A DNA stretch of 64,000 nt from DATCHW01 sp036508135. Its GTDB lineage: Bacteria > Bacteroidota > Ignavibacteria > Tepidaquicellales > Tepidaquicellaceae. The stretch covers positions 35,102 to 99,101 of the forward strand of contig DATCHW010000016.1 of NCBI GenBank assembly GCA_036508135.1, written 5' to 3'. This document shows, piece by piece, positions 17,335-25,264 of the stretch (the first letter of the stretch is position 1; every line of letters begins with the position of its first letter). The notes beneath the pieces were generated by a model that was not told where the DNA came from, made no database searches, and worked only from the letters and a program-made list of their open reading frames with translations. A program made the translations under genes and the position numbers.

Positions 17335-17646
17335 GTTTGATTCTTAAATTCTCCTTCCCAAGGTCTACCTTGAGAGGACATTGCTACAATTAGTAATTCT
17401 AATTTGTATTTGATTTTTATTCTTCTCACCTTCCCAAGGAAAGATTGAGAAGACGAGAAGAAATCATTCTTGAGCACTTTGGGATTTTCTCTGGTTACTA
17501 TGCTCCAGCGTAGTAACCATTTAATTTCCCGTTACAACGCCGGAGCATTGTAACGAGAAATATCTATCATCCGTAACCGGAAAAAAACTTTTCCCCTCCT
17601 TCAAGCGAATAACAGGAGGGGGAATACGATGACGCGACGAACGTTT
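17335..17646. repeat. gap filled with hairpin repeats
   Basis: A 312-bp region without a gene but dense in palindromes. There are two CCCAAGG-type hairpins at about 17350-17375 and 17430-17455. Two family C elements follow: 17493-17518 (GGTTACTATGCTCC... with complementary end) and 17530-17555 (CGTTACAACGCCGG...). A third family C copy is at 56269-56294. These look like a REP cluster. Confidence 0.65.
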
Positions 17647-18192
17647 TCAAAAAACTTTTACACCTTTACACAAAATAAATTGTAATATTGATATTATCAG
17701 AAGAATAATGTAAAAAAACATGAGAAATAATGAAAGTTTTATCATTTGTTTCGATACTGAAGGTTTCTTTAGTATAGATTTTCTAATCATTAAATCAAAT
17801 TTATTTGGCTCTTTAATAGAATCATCAATTTGAAGAAATGATTCAACATCCTTATTAATTGTATCATAATTTACAGAGAAGAAATTCATTCCACTACCTG
17901 AAGTAGAGTGTTTTTCAAATTCTGCAGTTTTCTTTTCCCATCTTGTTTGCCAAAACTTGCTACCCAAATTAACTTTATACCATAATCTTGATACAATAAT
18001 TCCAAACACTGATATAATTATTGAGAATATTATATTATTCTTCAAATTTAATAAAACACCAGTAGCAATAGCAGTACATAAAATTAAGAAATAATTACTC
18101 CTTTGCCAGAACATTTTTATTTCAAAATTACGAGTTTCAATTGCTAAATTATAAAATTCTTTATTATTTATTGATTCATTTGTATAATCCAT
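17647..18192 (-). CDS. RipA-like small membrane protein
   Basis: The frame can be extended to 18282, but that extension (SFHSQRGLWERGENIFF) is the translation of a palindromic repeat, so I take the ATG at 18192 (MDYTNESINNKEFYNLAIET). The ~181-aa product has two hydrophobic hairpin segments near residues 30-75 (NYFLILCTAIATGVLL, IIFSIIISVFGIIVSRLWY), a cytoplasmic middle (LGSKFWQTRWEKKTAEFEKH) and a C-terminal membrane helix. The block 'LAIETRNFEIKMFWQRSNYF' resembles proteins annotated as RipA-family octameric membrane proteins; I recall this by eye only. Function unknown. Confidence 0.6.
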   Translation of the reverse strand: MDYTNESINNKEFYNLAIETRNFEIKMFWQRSNYFLILCTAIATGVLLNLKNNIIFSIIISVFGIIVSRLWYKVNLGSKFWQTRWEKKTAEFEKHSTSGSGMNFFSVNYDTINKDVESFLQIDDSIKEPNKFDLMIRKSILKKPSVSKQMIKLSLFLMFFYIILLIISILQFILCKGVKVF

Positions 18193-18331
18193 ATTTAATA
18201 TTTTAAATATAAAAAAAATATTTTCTCCTCTTTCCCAAAGTCCTCTTTGGGAATGAAAAGAAAGTTCTACTTTTAATTGCAAAAATAATTTAGATAAACA
18301 CTTTTCCTACAATTTACCAATTTTATTTTAA

Positions 18332-18369
18332 AAAAAGACTTCAAAACCTTTCGGGTTTGAAGTCTTTTT
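18332..18369. terminator. bidirectional intrinsic terminator
   Basis: A perfect 14-bp stem, AAAAAGACTTCAAA (18332-18345) with its complement at 18356-18369, and a 10-nt loop. It has A-runs on one side and T-runs on the other, so it can terminate on both strands, between the HTH gene remnant region and the membrane protein gene. Confidence 0.85.
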
Positions 18370-18506
18370 GTTTATCGTTGGGGGAGGTTAATCCGAACGA
18401 AATTAATTTCTTATTTAAAGAAAAAAAAGAAATTCTCTCATCCACAACAAACGCCTGTATCCAGGCTCGTGCGGTTTATCTTTGTAAACATGCTTCAGAA
18501 ATTGTG

Positions 18507-18548
18507 CTCACCTCCTTCACCGCATCAGGAAACTCGCTCACCTTTTCC
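18507..18548 (-). repeat. decayed duplicate of the HTH gene's 3' end
   Basis: About 40 bp nearly match 18632-18674, the last codons of the adjacent HTH gene (CTCCTTCACCGCATCA core in both). This is a local tandem duplication of the coding tail, now non-coding. Confidence 0.65.
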
Positions 18549-18613
18549 CGCTTCATCATCATCGGGTATGTAAACAGCATAACACTTCTGCTCTACTTCC
18601 GGAAGTATCAATA

Positions 18614-18970
18614 TTATCCCTTAAACTTATCCTCCACCTCCTTCACCGCATCAAGAAACTCGCTCATCTTCTCCATCGCCACACCTTTCCCGACATTCGA
18701 AACGCTCTTCACTTCCTGCTGACGTATTTTCCACAACGGATGGCTTTCTGTAGCGCGCTCTTCCTTATCCGCCACCCAGTAAAACAAATCACTCGGCAGG
18801 CACTTCAGAGCCACGCACAATTTCTCTATATGCCCGGGAGTTAGCCCAGCCATTTTCTCCGTCCCGAGTCTCGAAGCCACATTCCGCGAAAACCCTTTTC
18901 TCCTCAAAAAAGCATAAGGTTGAGTAATTCCTCTCAGCTTCATCAGATTTTTAATGTTATATTTCAGCAT
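18614..18970 (-). CDS. Cro/C1-type HTH DNA-binding protein
   Basis: A 118-aa protein. I choose the ATG at 18970 (MLKYNIKNLMKLRGI) over 18988 because AAAAGGAG lies 5 nt upstream of it. Residues ~1-62 form an XRE-like helix-turn-helix related to the CroC1 group: IKNLMKLRGITQPYAFLRRK, FSRNVASRLG, LTPGHIEKLCVALKCLPSDL, FYW. The remaining ~55 residues are a helical tail (VGKGVAMEKMSEFLDAVKEV) that may mediate dimerisation. No toxin gene is directly adjacent in the same transcript. It is probably a repressor; its target is unknown. Confidence 0.8.
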   Translation of the reverse strand: MLKYNIKNLMKLRGITQPYAFLRRKGFSRNVASRLGTEKMAGLTPGHIEKLCVALKCLPSDLFYWVADKEERATESHPLWKIRQQEVKSVSNVGKGVAMEKMSEFLDAVKEVEDKFKG

Positions 18971-19064
18971 AAATCTCCTTTTCTGCAAATATAATAATTC
19001 ATTTCCACTTAATTAACACATTTTTCGAAACATTATTTTACGCCGCCCCTTCTCAATTTTATAC

Positions 19065-19480
19065 TTCCAAACTCAATTAAAATCCTTTTCCTCTCAATTC
19101 AAACACTTATCGTGTCAATTTATACTCTTGCCAGGTCGATTTCCACCCTTGGACACTCAATTTATATGTCTAACTACTCAATTGATATGCATTGCCACTC
19201 AATTAATATGCATTGCCACTTAATAAATATGTATAAACACTCTATTAATATGCATACCTACCCAATTGATATGCATAGACACTTAGTTTGTATGTCTAAA
19301 CACTTAATAAATATGCATAAACACTCTATTAATATGCATACCTACTCAATTGATATGTATAGACACTTAATTTGTATGCTTAACCACTCAATTTGTATTA
19401 CCGGTGATTAGATTTCTTCATCTTCCAATCCAATTTCCACCCCCGCCAATTCAATTTCCACCCCCGCCTTTTCCCTAATA
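19065..19480. repeat. 21-bp minisatellite, ~19 degenerate units
   Basis: A tandem array with strict 21-bp period and unit consensus close to CTCAATTgATATGCATtgCC plus A. Because 21 is a multiple of three, every frame translates as heptads; the plus strand reads SINMHCH-type heptads and the minus strand WQCISIE-type heptads. The last minus-strand units encode AGVEIELAGVEIGLEDEEI fused to a broken PHA_gran_rgn copy. I regard it as non-coding or as a decayed heptad-repeat coding region. Confidence 0.8.
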
Positions 19481-19614
19481 GTTGATTCAATCTGACCTCT
19501 AAAGGGCAGAGCCAGAAAGGGGATATCCCCTTTTATCAATACTTCTGACTCACTTGCGGCCAAACTTCCGCTGACTTTAAAGCAGGATACAGAATACTCC
19601 TTGGGGAATTTCAT
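19408..19614 (-). pseudogene. PHA_gran_rgn fragment (copy c) fused to the heptad array
   Basis: The 68-codon frame holds the PHA_gran_rgn central part (FKVSGSLAASESEVLIKGDI, PFLALPFRGQIESTIREKA), but the N-terminal half is missing. The normal ending EELLQKK is replaced by GVEIELAGVEIGLEDEEI, which is translated minisatellite. The junction is exactly after REKA. The first residues (MKFPKEYSVSC) are unrelated to the intact protein. I consider it a recombination product, unlikely to be functional. Confidence 0.65.
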
Positions 19615-19757
19615 CTAAACTACGAGCTTGTGGGTTACTTTTAATTTCATTCAAAAGCATATCCGCAAATTTCTTTGGAATTTATAACATTCAATTTTGT
19701 TCTTTCTTATGTTTTTAAAAAAATTAAATAATCCCACACGGTTTATTTTTGTTATTT

Positions 19758-20135
19758 TCACCAGACATAAGCGTCTCCTACTCTTCTAACTTCTGATGGT
19801 GCTCTGTTGTGAATTAACATTGCAGTACTTAATGCAACTAAATAGTTATAATACTTTTCAATTTGAGCTTCATTGAAATGATGAATACAATATCCGGTTA
19901 AATGAATCTTCAATCTTTCTTTATCAAACTCTTTTGCAATTCTACTAATTGCAATTGATTTTAAGAAGATAGCTCTTGCTGTGCCACAATCAATTTTGTT
20001 ATTTAAAATACACAATAATTCTTTAGTTCCTGCATTAACGTCTTTTTCACCTTTTGGGAACATAGAATCAAACATTTTATCTAATCGTTCCTTTAATGGA
20101 ATTTTTTTATGTCTAAGAAAACTTAAGAAGCCCAT
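19758..20135 (-). CDS. hypothetical protein
   Basis: A 125-aa soluble protein without signal peptide. It contains IPLKERLDKMFDSMFPKGEK and CILNNKIDCGTARAIFLKSI, then IAKEFDKERLKIHLTGYCIH, and ends SEVRRVGDAYVW. It is mostly helical by eye. No family is recognised and no catalytic motif is evident. It lies in the accessory region between the minisatellite and hipA, same strand, 140 bp from hipA; co-transcription with hipBA is possible but not shown. Confidence 0.5.
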   Translation of the reverse strand: MGFLSFLRHKKIPLKERLDKMFDSMFPKGEKDVNAGTKELLCILNNKIDCGTARAIFLKSIAISRIAKEFDKERLKIHLTGYCIHHFNEAQIEKYYNYLVALSTAMLIHNRAPSEVRRVGDAYVW

Positions 20136-20274
20136 AATTTGTACTTTATCATTTGCCTACTCTAAATCGGTTTTCGGCTTTCCCCGTTATTTTATTCCTC
20201 TCAACAGTTTGCTTATACGAACATTTTCAAAACACATACAATTTAAAAAATAATTAATAAGGTAAATTGTCATA

Positions 20275-21537
20275 TTAATCTTTCCAAAATGCATTCGACA
20301 TTAATTCTTGCTCTTCTTTTGAAATGTTATGTTTTTTTGCATAAGTATTCCAATTACTTACAACTTTTTTAATTATGTTAATAATTTCTTTTGCATTTTT
20401 AGAGTTAACCCTAAAAAATTCTGCGACTTCTAATGCTAATTGTAAATCAAGAGAATTATCATTATCAGAAATATTTAAATTTAAACCGGTTCCCATTGGA
20501 TTTGGATTAACATCATAGGCAGGTGACAAAGTCCAACCAGCTTGAGTTAGAAAAAAACCGTGATTTCTTAGATGGTCATCTGTGTTTTTGACACAAATAT
20601 TAAAGACAATTCTTCTCCATATCTCTTCAAGGTCAGTATTAGTATTACTTCCGTTTCTAATTAAGAATTCTGCTAATTCCAAATAACTAACACCATCTGC
20701 ATGGTCTGTATATCCTAACATAGTCATTGCGGAAGCAAAATGTATTCTTTTTCCATTTTCTTCTCTATCAAATCTTTTTGTAAGATACGTATGATGATTT
20801 ACCGTAAACTTTTTAACCATTCCTTTTGCTACGTTTATTCCTGATTTGACTGCTAACTCATTTGTGATCATTTCCCATAAGCCTTTGTCAATATCATCTT
20901 TTGTACTTGGAAATTTAGCAATCCATAAATGTTTTTTTTCATCTATTACACTTGCTTTCGGTCTAGCACCCCCTAATGAAGAACCGGGAGCAATTAATAA
21001 ATTCAACCATTTCATATAATCTGGATCTTCACTTATATTTTCCTTTTCCAATTGTAAACTGGCAAACTCTAAATCTCTAATTTCAGCCCAAGGAGGAGTA
21101 GCCATTTTTTTGTTATCGTTTAAGAATGGTCCTTCATTATTTTCTTTAAATCTTAAAGCTCCCATTCTATGTCCGTCAAATACACCTAATAGATAATCAG
21201 TTTCTAACAGAGTTTTTTCGCTTCTCTTTTCTCGTTTTGCTAAAGCTGCTTCACGTCTTTTCATCAATACCCTTCCCCATCTATCAGGAGACGAATCTAA
21301 AAAAACTCCAAAATTCTCTTTTTCATCTCTCAAATATTGAGAGCCTCTATATAGCTGTAAATCCGGATCGAGTGTTTGAGCTATCCCTGATTTTAACCAT
21401 TTCTCGTCATATTCAAAAGAAAAAATTTCTTTACCTCTTGAAAGAACAACATTTAATATTCCCATCAGTTCTGGTCTTTCAAATTCTCTCCAATCAGCAT
21501 ATACGTATAATTGTTTTTTACTTTCCTTATGTGCCAT
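20275..21537 (-). CDS. hipA: HipA-family Ser/Thr kinase toxin
   Basis: A 420-aa HipA-like kinase. The glycine-rich phosphate loop with the regulatory Ser region is GSSLGGARPKASV (residues ~185-197), the catalytic-loop signature is NTDDHLRNHGF (~318-328), and the metal-binding DFG equivalent is LSPAYDVNP (~337-345). The N-terminal HipA_N-type region carries FGVFLDSSPDRWGR. In E. coli, HipA phosphorylates glutamyl-tRNA synthetase and induces dormancy; the target here is unknown. The start codon directly abuts the hipB stop, so the pair is translationally coupled. Catalytic residues look intact. Confidence 0.9.
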   Translation of the reverse strand: MAHKESKKQLYVYADWREFERPELMGILNVVLSRGKEIFSFEYDEKWLKSGIAQTLDPDLQLYRGSQYLRDEKENFGVFLDSSPDRWGRVLMKRREAALAKREKRSEKTLLETDYLLGVFDGHRMGALRFKENNEGPFLNDNKKMATPPWAEIRDLEFASLQLEKENISEDPDYMKWLNLLIAPGSSLGGARPKASVIDEKKHLWIAKFPSTKDDIDKGLWEMITNELAVKSGINVAKGMVKKFTVNHHTYLTKRFDREENGKRIHFASAMTMLGYTDHADGVSYLELAEFLIRNGSNTNTDLEEIWRRIVFNICVKNTDDHLRNHGFFLTQAGWTLSPAYDVNPNPMGTGLNLNISDNDNSLDLQLALEVAEFFRVNSKNAKEIINIIKKVVSNWNTYAKKHNISKEEQELMSNAFWKD

Positions 21538-21858
21538 TTATTTTGTTTTGATTTTAGGGGCTCTTTTCTTTTCTAATATTTTTGCGTCTTGAAGTTTTCG
21601 TCCAAGAATATCGTCTTTCGCAATATTTAATAGATCTTTTTCCAAACCCAATACAAAAATAACCTGTGCATATGCTCCCATTGAAACTCGAGGTGACCCT
21701 TTTTCAATTTGCCATAATGTAACTCTATTAACATCTGCTCTTTCTGCAACTTGAGTAGTGCTTAGTTTTCTTCGTAGTCTGGCAAGTTTTATATTTATTC
21801 CCAAATCAGCCAAAATTTCTATGACTGAAGGGGATATTCCTGAATTTATTTCTTTCAT
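21538..21858 (-). CDS. hipB: HipB-like antitoxin/repressor
   Basis: A 106-aa protein with a Cro/C1 HTH at residues ~25-80: LGINIKLARLRRKLSTTQVA, ERADVNRVTLWQIEKGSPRV, SMGAYAQVIFVLGLEKDLL. A lysine-rich tail follows (KILEKKRAPKIKTK). Its stop codon is immediately followed by the hipA ATG, the standard hipBA order. A 21-bp-arm palindrome directly upstream of its start is the probable operator. The expected role is to neutralise HipA and repress the operon. Confidence 0.88.
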   Translation of the reverse strand: MKEINSGISPSVIEILADLGINIKLARLRRKLSTTQVAERADVNRVTLWQIEKGSPRVSMGAYAQVIFVLGLEKDLLNIAKDDILGRKLQDAKILEKKRAPKIKTK

Positions 21859-21911
21859 AATGTTAATTTATATAAACAATAATAGTTGATTTGTTTATTA
21901 TAATCAACATT
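21859..21911 (-). promoter_or_regulatory. palindromic operator of hipBA
   Basis: Two 21-bp arms (21859-21879, beginning AATGTTAATT, and 21891-21911, ending ATCAACATT) match as inverted repeats at 17 of 21 positions, with an 11-bp spacer. The inner ATAAACAA / TTGTTTAT boxes are perfect. It ends at the hipB start codon, as expected for HipB autorepression. Confidence 0.7.
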
Positions 21912-22077
21912 ATAATTAATGCAATAAATATAAAAAAAATATATATTACTCCTTCTTTTATTAGTAAACAACCATTTTAAAATTATAATGTATAGTTTCA
22001 GAACTTAGTAGACCAATAAGGATGATTTAAAAAGAGATGAAATTCATTAAAATTAAACCAAGAAAAAAAGAGAAAAA

Positions 22078-22245
22078 ATGAGCAGTCCCCCACTCATTTC
22101 TTCAAAAGTATCTCCGCCTTTTCCCGAATTGTTGATTCAATGGTGCCGTTAAAAGGTGTAGCCAGCAAAGGGATATCCCCTTTTATCAATACGTAGTTGT
22201 TTTCTACTAATAGGCTCCAGCTGACTTTGAAACCTGATACAGCGA
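22078..22245 (-). pseudogene. PHA_gran_rgn gene fragment, copy d
   Basis: Minus-strand relic of the 3' half of the PHA_gran_rgn gene, including the GDIPL-type and TIREKAE-type segments and its terminal ATGAG...CTCAT hairpin. The 5' half is missing; after the SGSL-equivalent the similarity stops. It lies in the 530-bp gap between hipB and the DUF4404 gene, where I see no other gene. Confidence 0.7.
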
Positions 22246-22388
22246 AATCGGCTTGCATGAATTTATCATAATAATTTTCGAAGCATCGTGCGTCATTTAT
22301 TTGTATTATATTGGTATATTGAAATCAAATAAATCAAGAGAATTTATTTTCTAAAGTTTATGAGTTCATTTGAAAATTTTAACCATTT

Positions 22389-22721
22389 TCAAATTCCCAT
22401 GTTGGCCAGCATACTTGCAATTTTATTAACTTTATCAACTAACTTCGGATGTGATACTTCAAACTCTTTAACCGATGCATATAAACCGTCAATAGACAAT
22501 TTGAAAAGATTTGAATTTTTATGCTTTCGGGTCGCTTCGTGAGTGGAACGTTCCATAAAACCAACTATGCTTTCGGCATGCTCTGCTTTCGATTTAGCTA
22601 ATTCTGAAATTTCTTTCTTAAGTTTCACAATTAAACTAAGAAGCTCAGATTTTTTTTCTTTGCTGAGAATATCATATGTGCGAATTTTCTCTTCGATATT
22701 TTCAAGTGTATTCTTTTTCAT
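22389..22721 (-). CDS. DUF4404-like helical protein
   Basis: A 110-aa, almost entirely helical protein. The N-terminal half is a probable coiled coil (ENIEEKIRTYDILSKEKKSE, LLSLIVKLKKEISELAKSKA). The C-terminal half, LYASVKEFEVSHPKLVDKVN then KIASMLANMGI, matches the 'EFExsHPxL...ia..La.mGI' ending that I associate with DUF4404. Function unknown. It is upstream of the intact PHA_gran_rgn gene's 3' flank by ~190 bp only in map terms; each appears to be its own transcription unit. Confidence 0.6.
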   Translation of the reverse strand: MKKNTLENIEEKIRTYDILSKEKKSELLSLIVKLKKEISELAKSKAEHAESIVGFMERSTHEATRKHKNSNLFKLSIDGLYASVKEFEVSHPKLVDKVNKIASMLANMGI

Positions 22722-22911
22722 TTAATTTCTAATTTAAATTATTTACAAAATGAATGTAATAATCCTTTGAGTGCGATCAGTGGATTATTTGTTTGGTGAA
22801 AATTACTAAGTTTGGAAATTAAAACAAATGAATTATTCAAAGTTCAAAGTGTTGATTATATGTGAAATAGAATAAAAGTACAAATTTCTATTCTGTTCGG
22901 ATTTATCAAAA

Positions 22912-22938
22912 AAATGAGCAATTTTGTAATGCTCATTT
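22912..22938 (-). terminator. hairpin overlapping the PHA_gran_rgn stop codon
   Basis: AAATGAGCA (22912-22920) pairs with TGCTCATTT (22930-22938), and on the minus strand is followed by T-rich sequence. The stop codon of the gene at 22933 lies inside the stem. Related hairpins flank the broken copies. Confidence 0.65.
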
Positions 22939-23241
22939 CTTCTGCAACAATTCCTCCGCCTTTTCCCTAATAGTTGATTCAATCTGACCTCTAAAGGGCA
23001 GAGCCAGAAAGGGAATATCCCCTTTTATCAATACTTCTGACTCACTTACGACCAAACTTCCGCTGACCTTGAAGCCTTTAATCTTGAATTTAAATTGTCC
23101 GGTGCTGCCCGACCAGGATTCTTCTAAATCACTGATTCGGTCTGAATGTTGGGCTTTTAAATCCGGAAGGAATTGTTGGATTCGGGTTAAAGCTTCTGTT
23201 TGAGTTAGTTCGTGTGGTACTTTTATTTCTAGTTTTGGCAT
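22933..23241 (-). CDS. PHA_gran_rgn-family (polyhydroxyalkanoic acid system) protein, intact copy
   Basis: A 102-aa small soluble protein: MPKLEIKVPHELTQTEALTR, IQQFLPDLKAQHSDRISDLE, ESWSGSTGQFKFKIKGFKVS, GSLVVSESEVLIKGDIPFLA, LPFRGQIESTIREKAEELLQ. The pattern (short helix, then W-x-G/F-x-F-x-I-x-G beta meander, then a C-terminal amphipathic helix) matches the 'polyhydroxyalkanoic acid system protein' family (PF09650/TIGR02610). In other bacteria the family is found near PHA granule genes, but none lie in this window. It is the only complete member here; five truncated copies surround it. Confidence 0.75.
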   Translation of the reverse strand: MPKLEIKVPHELTQTEALTRIQQFLPDLKAQHSDRISDLEESWSGSTGQFKFKIKGFKVSGSLVVSESEVLIKGDIPFLALPFRGQIESTIREKAEELLQKK

Positions 23242-23379
23242 GATTTTATTTTATGATAGTTAGAGATAGTATTCTCTAATTTCAAAAACAATGTTAAAAT
23301 GATTATTAAATAACATACGCATTAAGTCATAAATAATTTAATCATGCGAGTAGCAGAACTATTGCAGTTACTTCATAAT

Positions 23380-23786
23380 TAACGTAACCGTAGTACAATT
23401 CTAATAAAGGTAACTTATTATGATAAAGGCATCAATACAAGACCGTAGTTCTATTGATAGTAATGCATCATAATATTGCAGGAAGGAAGGATCTTCATGA
23501 ATGATTCAACCAAAGAAACGAAAAAGTTATGTACAGTCTGTAAACAAACTATAAGACATAATTTGCTATTCAGAGATCTCAGAGGAAGCAATACCAGTAA
23601 GTAATAACAGTTAGTTTTAACCGTTAAGGAAGAAAGTAGATATTATTCAGGAAAGCCGTATAAGGAAAAACCGAGCGTACAATTTGATGAGGAGTCAAGA
23701 GAAACAGACTGCTACTACAGAAGTATAGCAACCTTGTCCCACTCTATAATATTATCGATAATCGGTATCAAGAAACGTATTAAAAA
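23380..23786 (+). other. group II intron-like RNA relic
   Basis: In a 617-bp gap, the plus-strand segment at about 23650-23725 (GAAAGCCGTATAAGGAAAAA, then GCGTACAATTTGATGAGGAG, then ACAGACTGCTACTACAG) closely resembles the 'GAAAGCCGTATA...GTACGGTTTGATGAGG' motif that precedes reverse-transcriptase genes in bacterial group II introns. The expected pairing CCGTAC/GTACGG is degraded here, and no reverse transcriptase follows. I take it as a decayed or ORF-less intron remnant. The boundaries are uncertain. Confidence 0.35.
23497..23604 (+). CDS. 35-codon ORF with CxxC
   Basis: A small plus-strand ORF, MNDSTKETKKLCTVCKQTIR then HNLLFRDLRGSNTSK, preceded by GGAAGGAAGG 7 nt upstream. The CTVC pair could bind zinc. 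It sits inside the group II-like region and may be coincidental. Confidence 0.25.
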   Translation: MNDSTKETKKLCTVCKQTIRHNLLFRDLRGSNTSK

Positions 23787-23818
23787 GAAAGCAGGTCTAA
23801 GCCTGCCTTCTTTATTAA
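23787..23818 (+). terminator. intrinsic terminator
   Basis: GCAGG-TCTAAG-CCTGC stem-loop followed by TTCTTTATT on the plus strand. It suggests that the region around 23400-23790 is, or was, transcribed in the plus direction and ends just before the convergent Ycf48-like gene. Confidence 0.55.
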
Positions 23819-23858
23819 AAAAATTCAGAGAAATAATTTACTATTAGTAAATTTGTCG

Positions 23859-25076
23859 TTATTTAATCAACGTCATTCTCTTTGTCTCGGTGTAATTTTC
23901 GGTTTCAAATCTATAAAAATATATTCCACTAGAATAATTACTTGCATTCCAAATAACTTCATAAACTCCCGGATTCATTTCTTCATTTATTAAGTACTCA
24001 AGCAACCTTCCGTTTATATCATAAATATTCAATTTGACATAACTTGATTTGGGAATCTCAAATTTTATGTTAGTCGATGGATTAAATGGATTGGGAAAGT
24101 TTTGATGTAGCATGAAATCTGAAGGAATTTTATTGTTACCGTTCGTTGTGAATGTCAAACCACCATCTGTAGTATTATAAATCTGTCCTACGTCTCCGAC
24201 AGCCCATCCAAGATTGAGATTGACAAAATATGCCGCACGAACCCAGCCGGTCAACGTACTAACTTGTACAATCCAATTACTACCACCATTCGTTGTTTTC
24301 ATCACTATTCCGCCATCACCTGTGATGTAACCGGTTGTGTTGTCAATAAAATATGTGCAATATAAAGAACCTGTATATGGACTTGTCTGCGAAACCCAGC
24401 TGTTACCACCATCCGTTGTTTTCTTAATTAAGCCATTTGATCCAACACCATATCCCGTCGATTCACTCGGAAAATGTATGGAAAAAAACATAGTTGTTGT
24501 TCCGGTAACAACGGAATCCCAGTTTGTTCCTGCATTTGTTGTTTTCAGAATTTTTCCTCCTTGACCGCCTATCCAGCCCGTACTCGGATTGATAAAAAAT
24601 ATGCTGTAAAGAAGTGTAGACCCGGCACCTGTTTGCGCTGTCCAGTTGTTTCCCGCATCCGTTGTTTTCATTATTTTCCCGCTGAGACCCACAAAATATC
24701 CTATTGAATCACTCGTGAAATATATCGAATAATTGTTTGTTGAACCAAGGGTTTGTGTTGTCCAGTTTTCCCCCGCATTGGTCGTCTTTGAAAAATGACC
24801 GGTTGCTCCTGCAATGTATCCGGTTGTCGGAGAAGTAAAGCATACACCATATAAATATTTTGTAGTAAAACTTATTTGAGTTGACCAGTTAACTCCTCCA
24901 TTGGTTGTTTTAAGTATTGTCCCGCTTTGTCCGACTACCCAGCCGGTATTTTCATTTATAAATTTTACGGACCAGAGAATATTTGATGTTCCGCTTAATT
25001 GTTGAGTCCATTGAGCATTTAAACCGGTTATAAATAAAAAAAGAGTAATAACGGATAATACGATTAGCTTTTTCAT
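23859..25076 (-). CDS. Ycf48-like repeat protein with T9SS sorting domain
   Basis: A 405-aa protein with signal peptide MKKLIVLSVITLFLFITGLN (cleavage near AQ). Seven ~42-aa repeats, e.g. VKFINENTGWVVGQSGTILK then TTNGGVNW, and FINPSTGWIGGQGGKILKTT, match the Ycf48/HCF136 (photosystem II stability factor-like) beta-propeller family. Here it is a generic secreted seven-bladed propeller, not a photosynthesis factor. The last ~85 residues are a T9SS sorting domain (MLHQNFPNPFNPSTNIKF, IYDINGRLLEYL, SSGIYFYRF). Probably cell-surface or released; ligand unknown. Confidence 0.88.
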   Translation of the reverse strand: MKKLIVLSVITLFLFITGLNAQWTQQLSGTSNILWSVKFINENTGWVVGQSGTILKTTNGGVNWSTQISFTTKYLYGVCFTSPTTGYIAGATGHFSKTTNAGENWTTQTLGSTNNYSIYFTSDSIGYFVGLSGKIMKTTDAGNNWTAQTGAGSTLLYSIFFINPSTGWIGGQGGKILKTTNAGTNWDSVVTGTTTMFFSIHFPSESTGYGVGSNGLIKKTTDGGNSWVSQTSPYTGSLYCTYFIDNTTGYITGDGGIVMKTTNGGSNWIVQVSTLTGWVRAAYFVNLNLGWAVGDVGQIYNTTDGGLTFTTNGNNKIPSDFMLHQNFPNPFNPSTNIKFEIPKSSYVKLNIYDINGRLLEYLINEEMNPGVYEVIWNASNYSSGIYFYRFETENYTETKRMTLIK

Positions 25077-25264
25077 AATGTTATTTTTTTAAAAATGTTA
25101 AAAAACATAAAAGAAACGATTCAATTGTCTAAAATATAAATTGTTTATATTTTTGAGTTGTTGGAAATGTTTTACCTTTTCCTGTACAACATTACCGCTT
25201 TCCTTTTGTAAAATCAATTCTAAAAACAAATATTATTTCAAAAATCAACAGAGAAAATTTCTGA

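Noticed and set aside
18193..18282. N-terminal extension of the RipA-like membrane protein
   Set aside because: The extra 30 residues translate a CCCAAAG palindrome; the ATG at 18192 gives the normal family-like start.
19065..19480. The tandem repeats look at first like a CRISPR array.
   Set aside because: The unit is 21 bp with no unique spacers and no cas genes in the window; it is a degenerate minisatellite.
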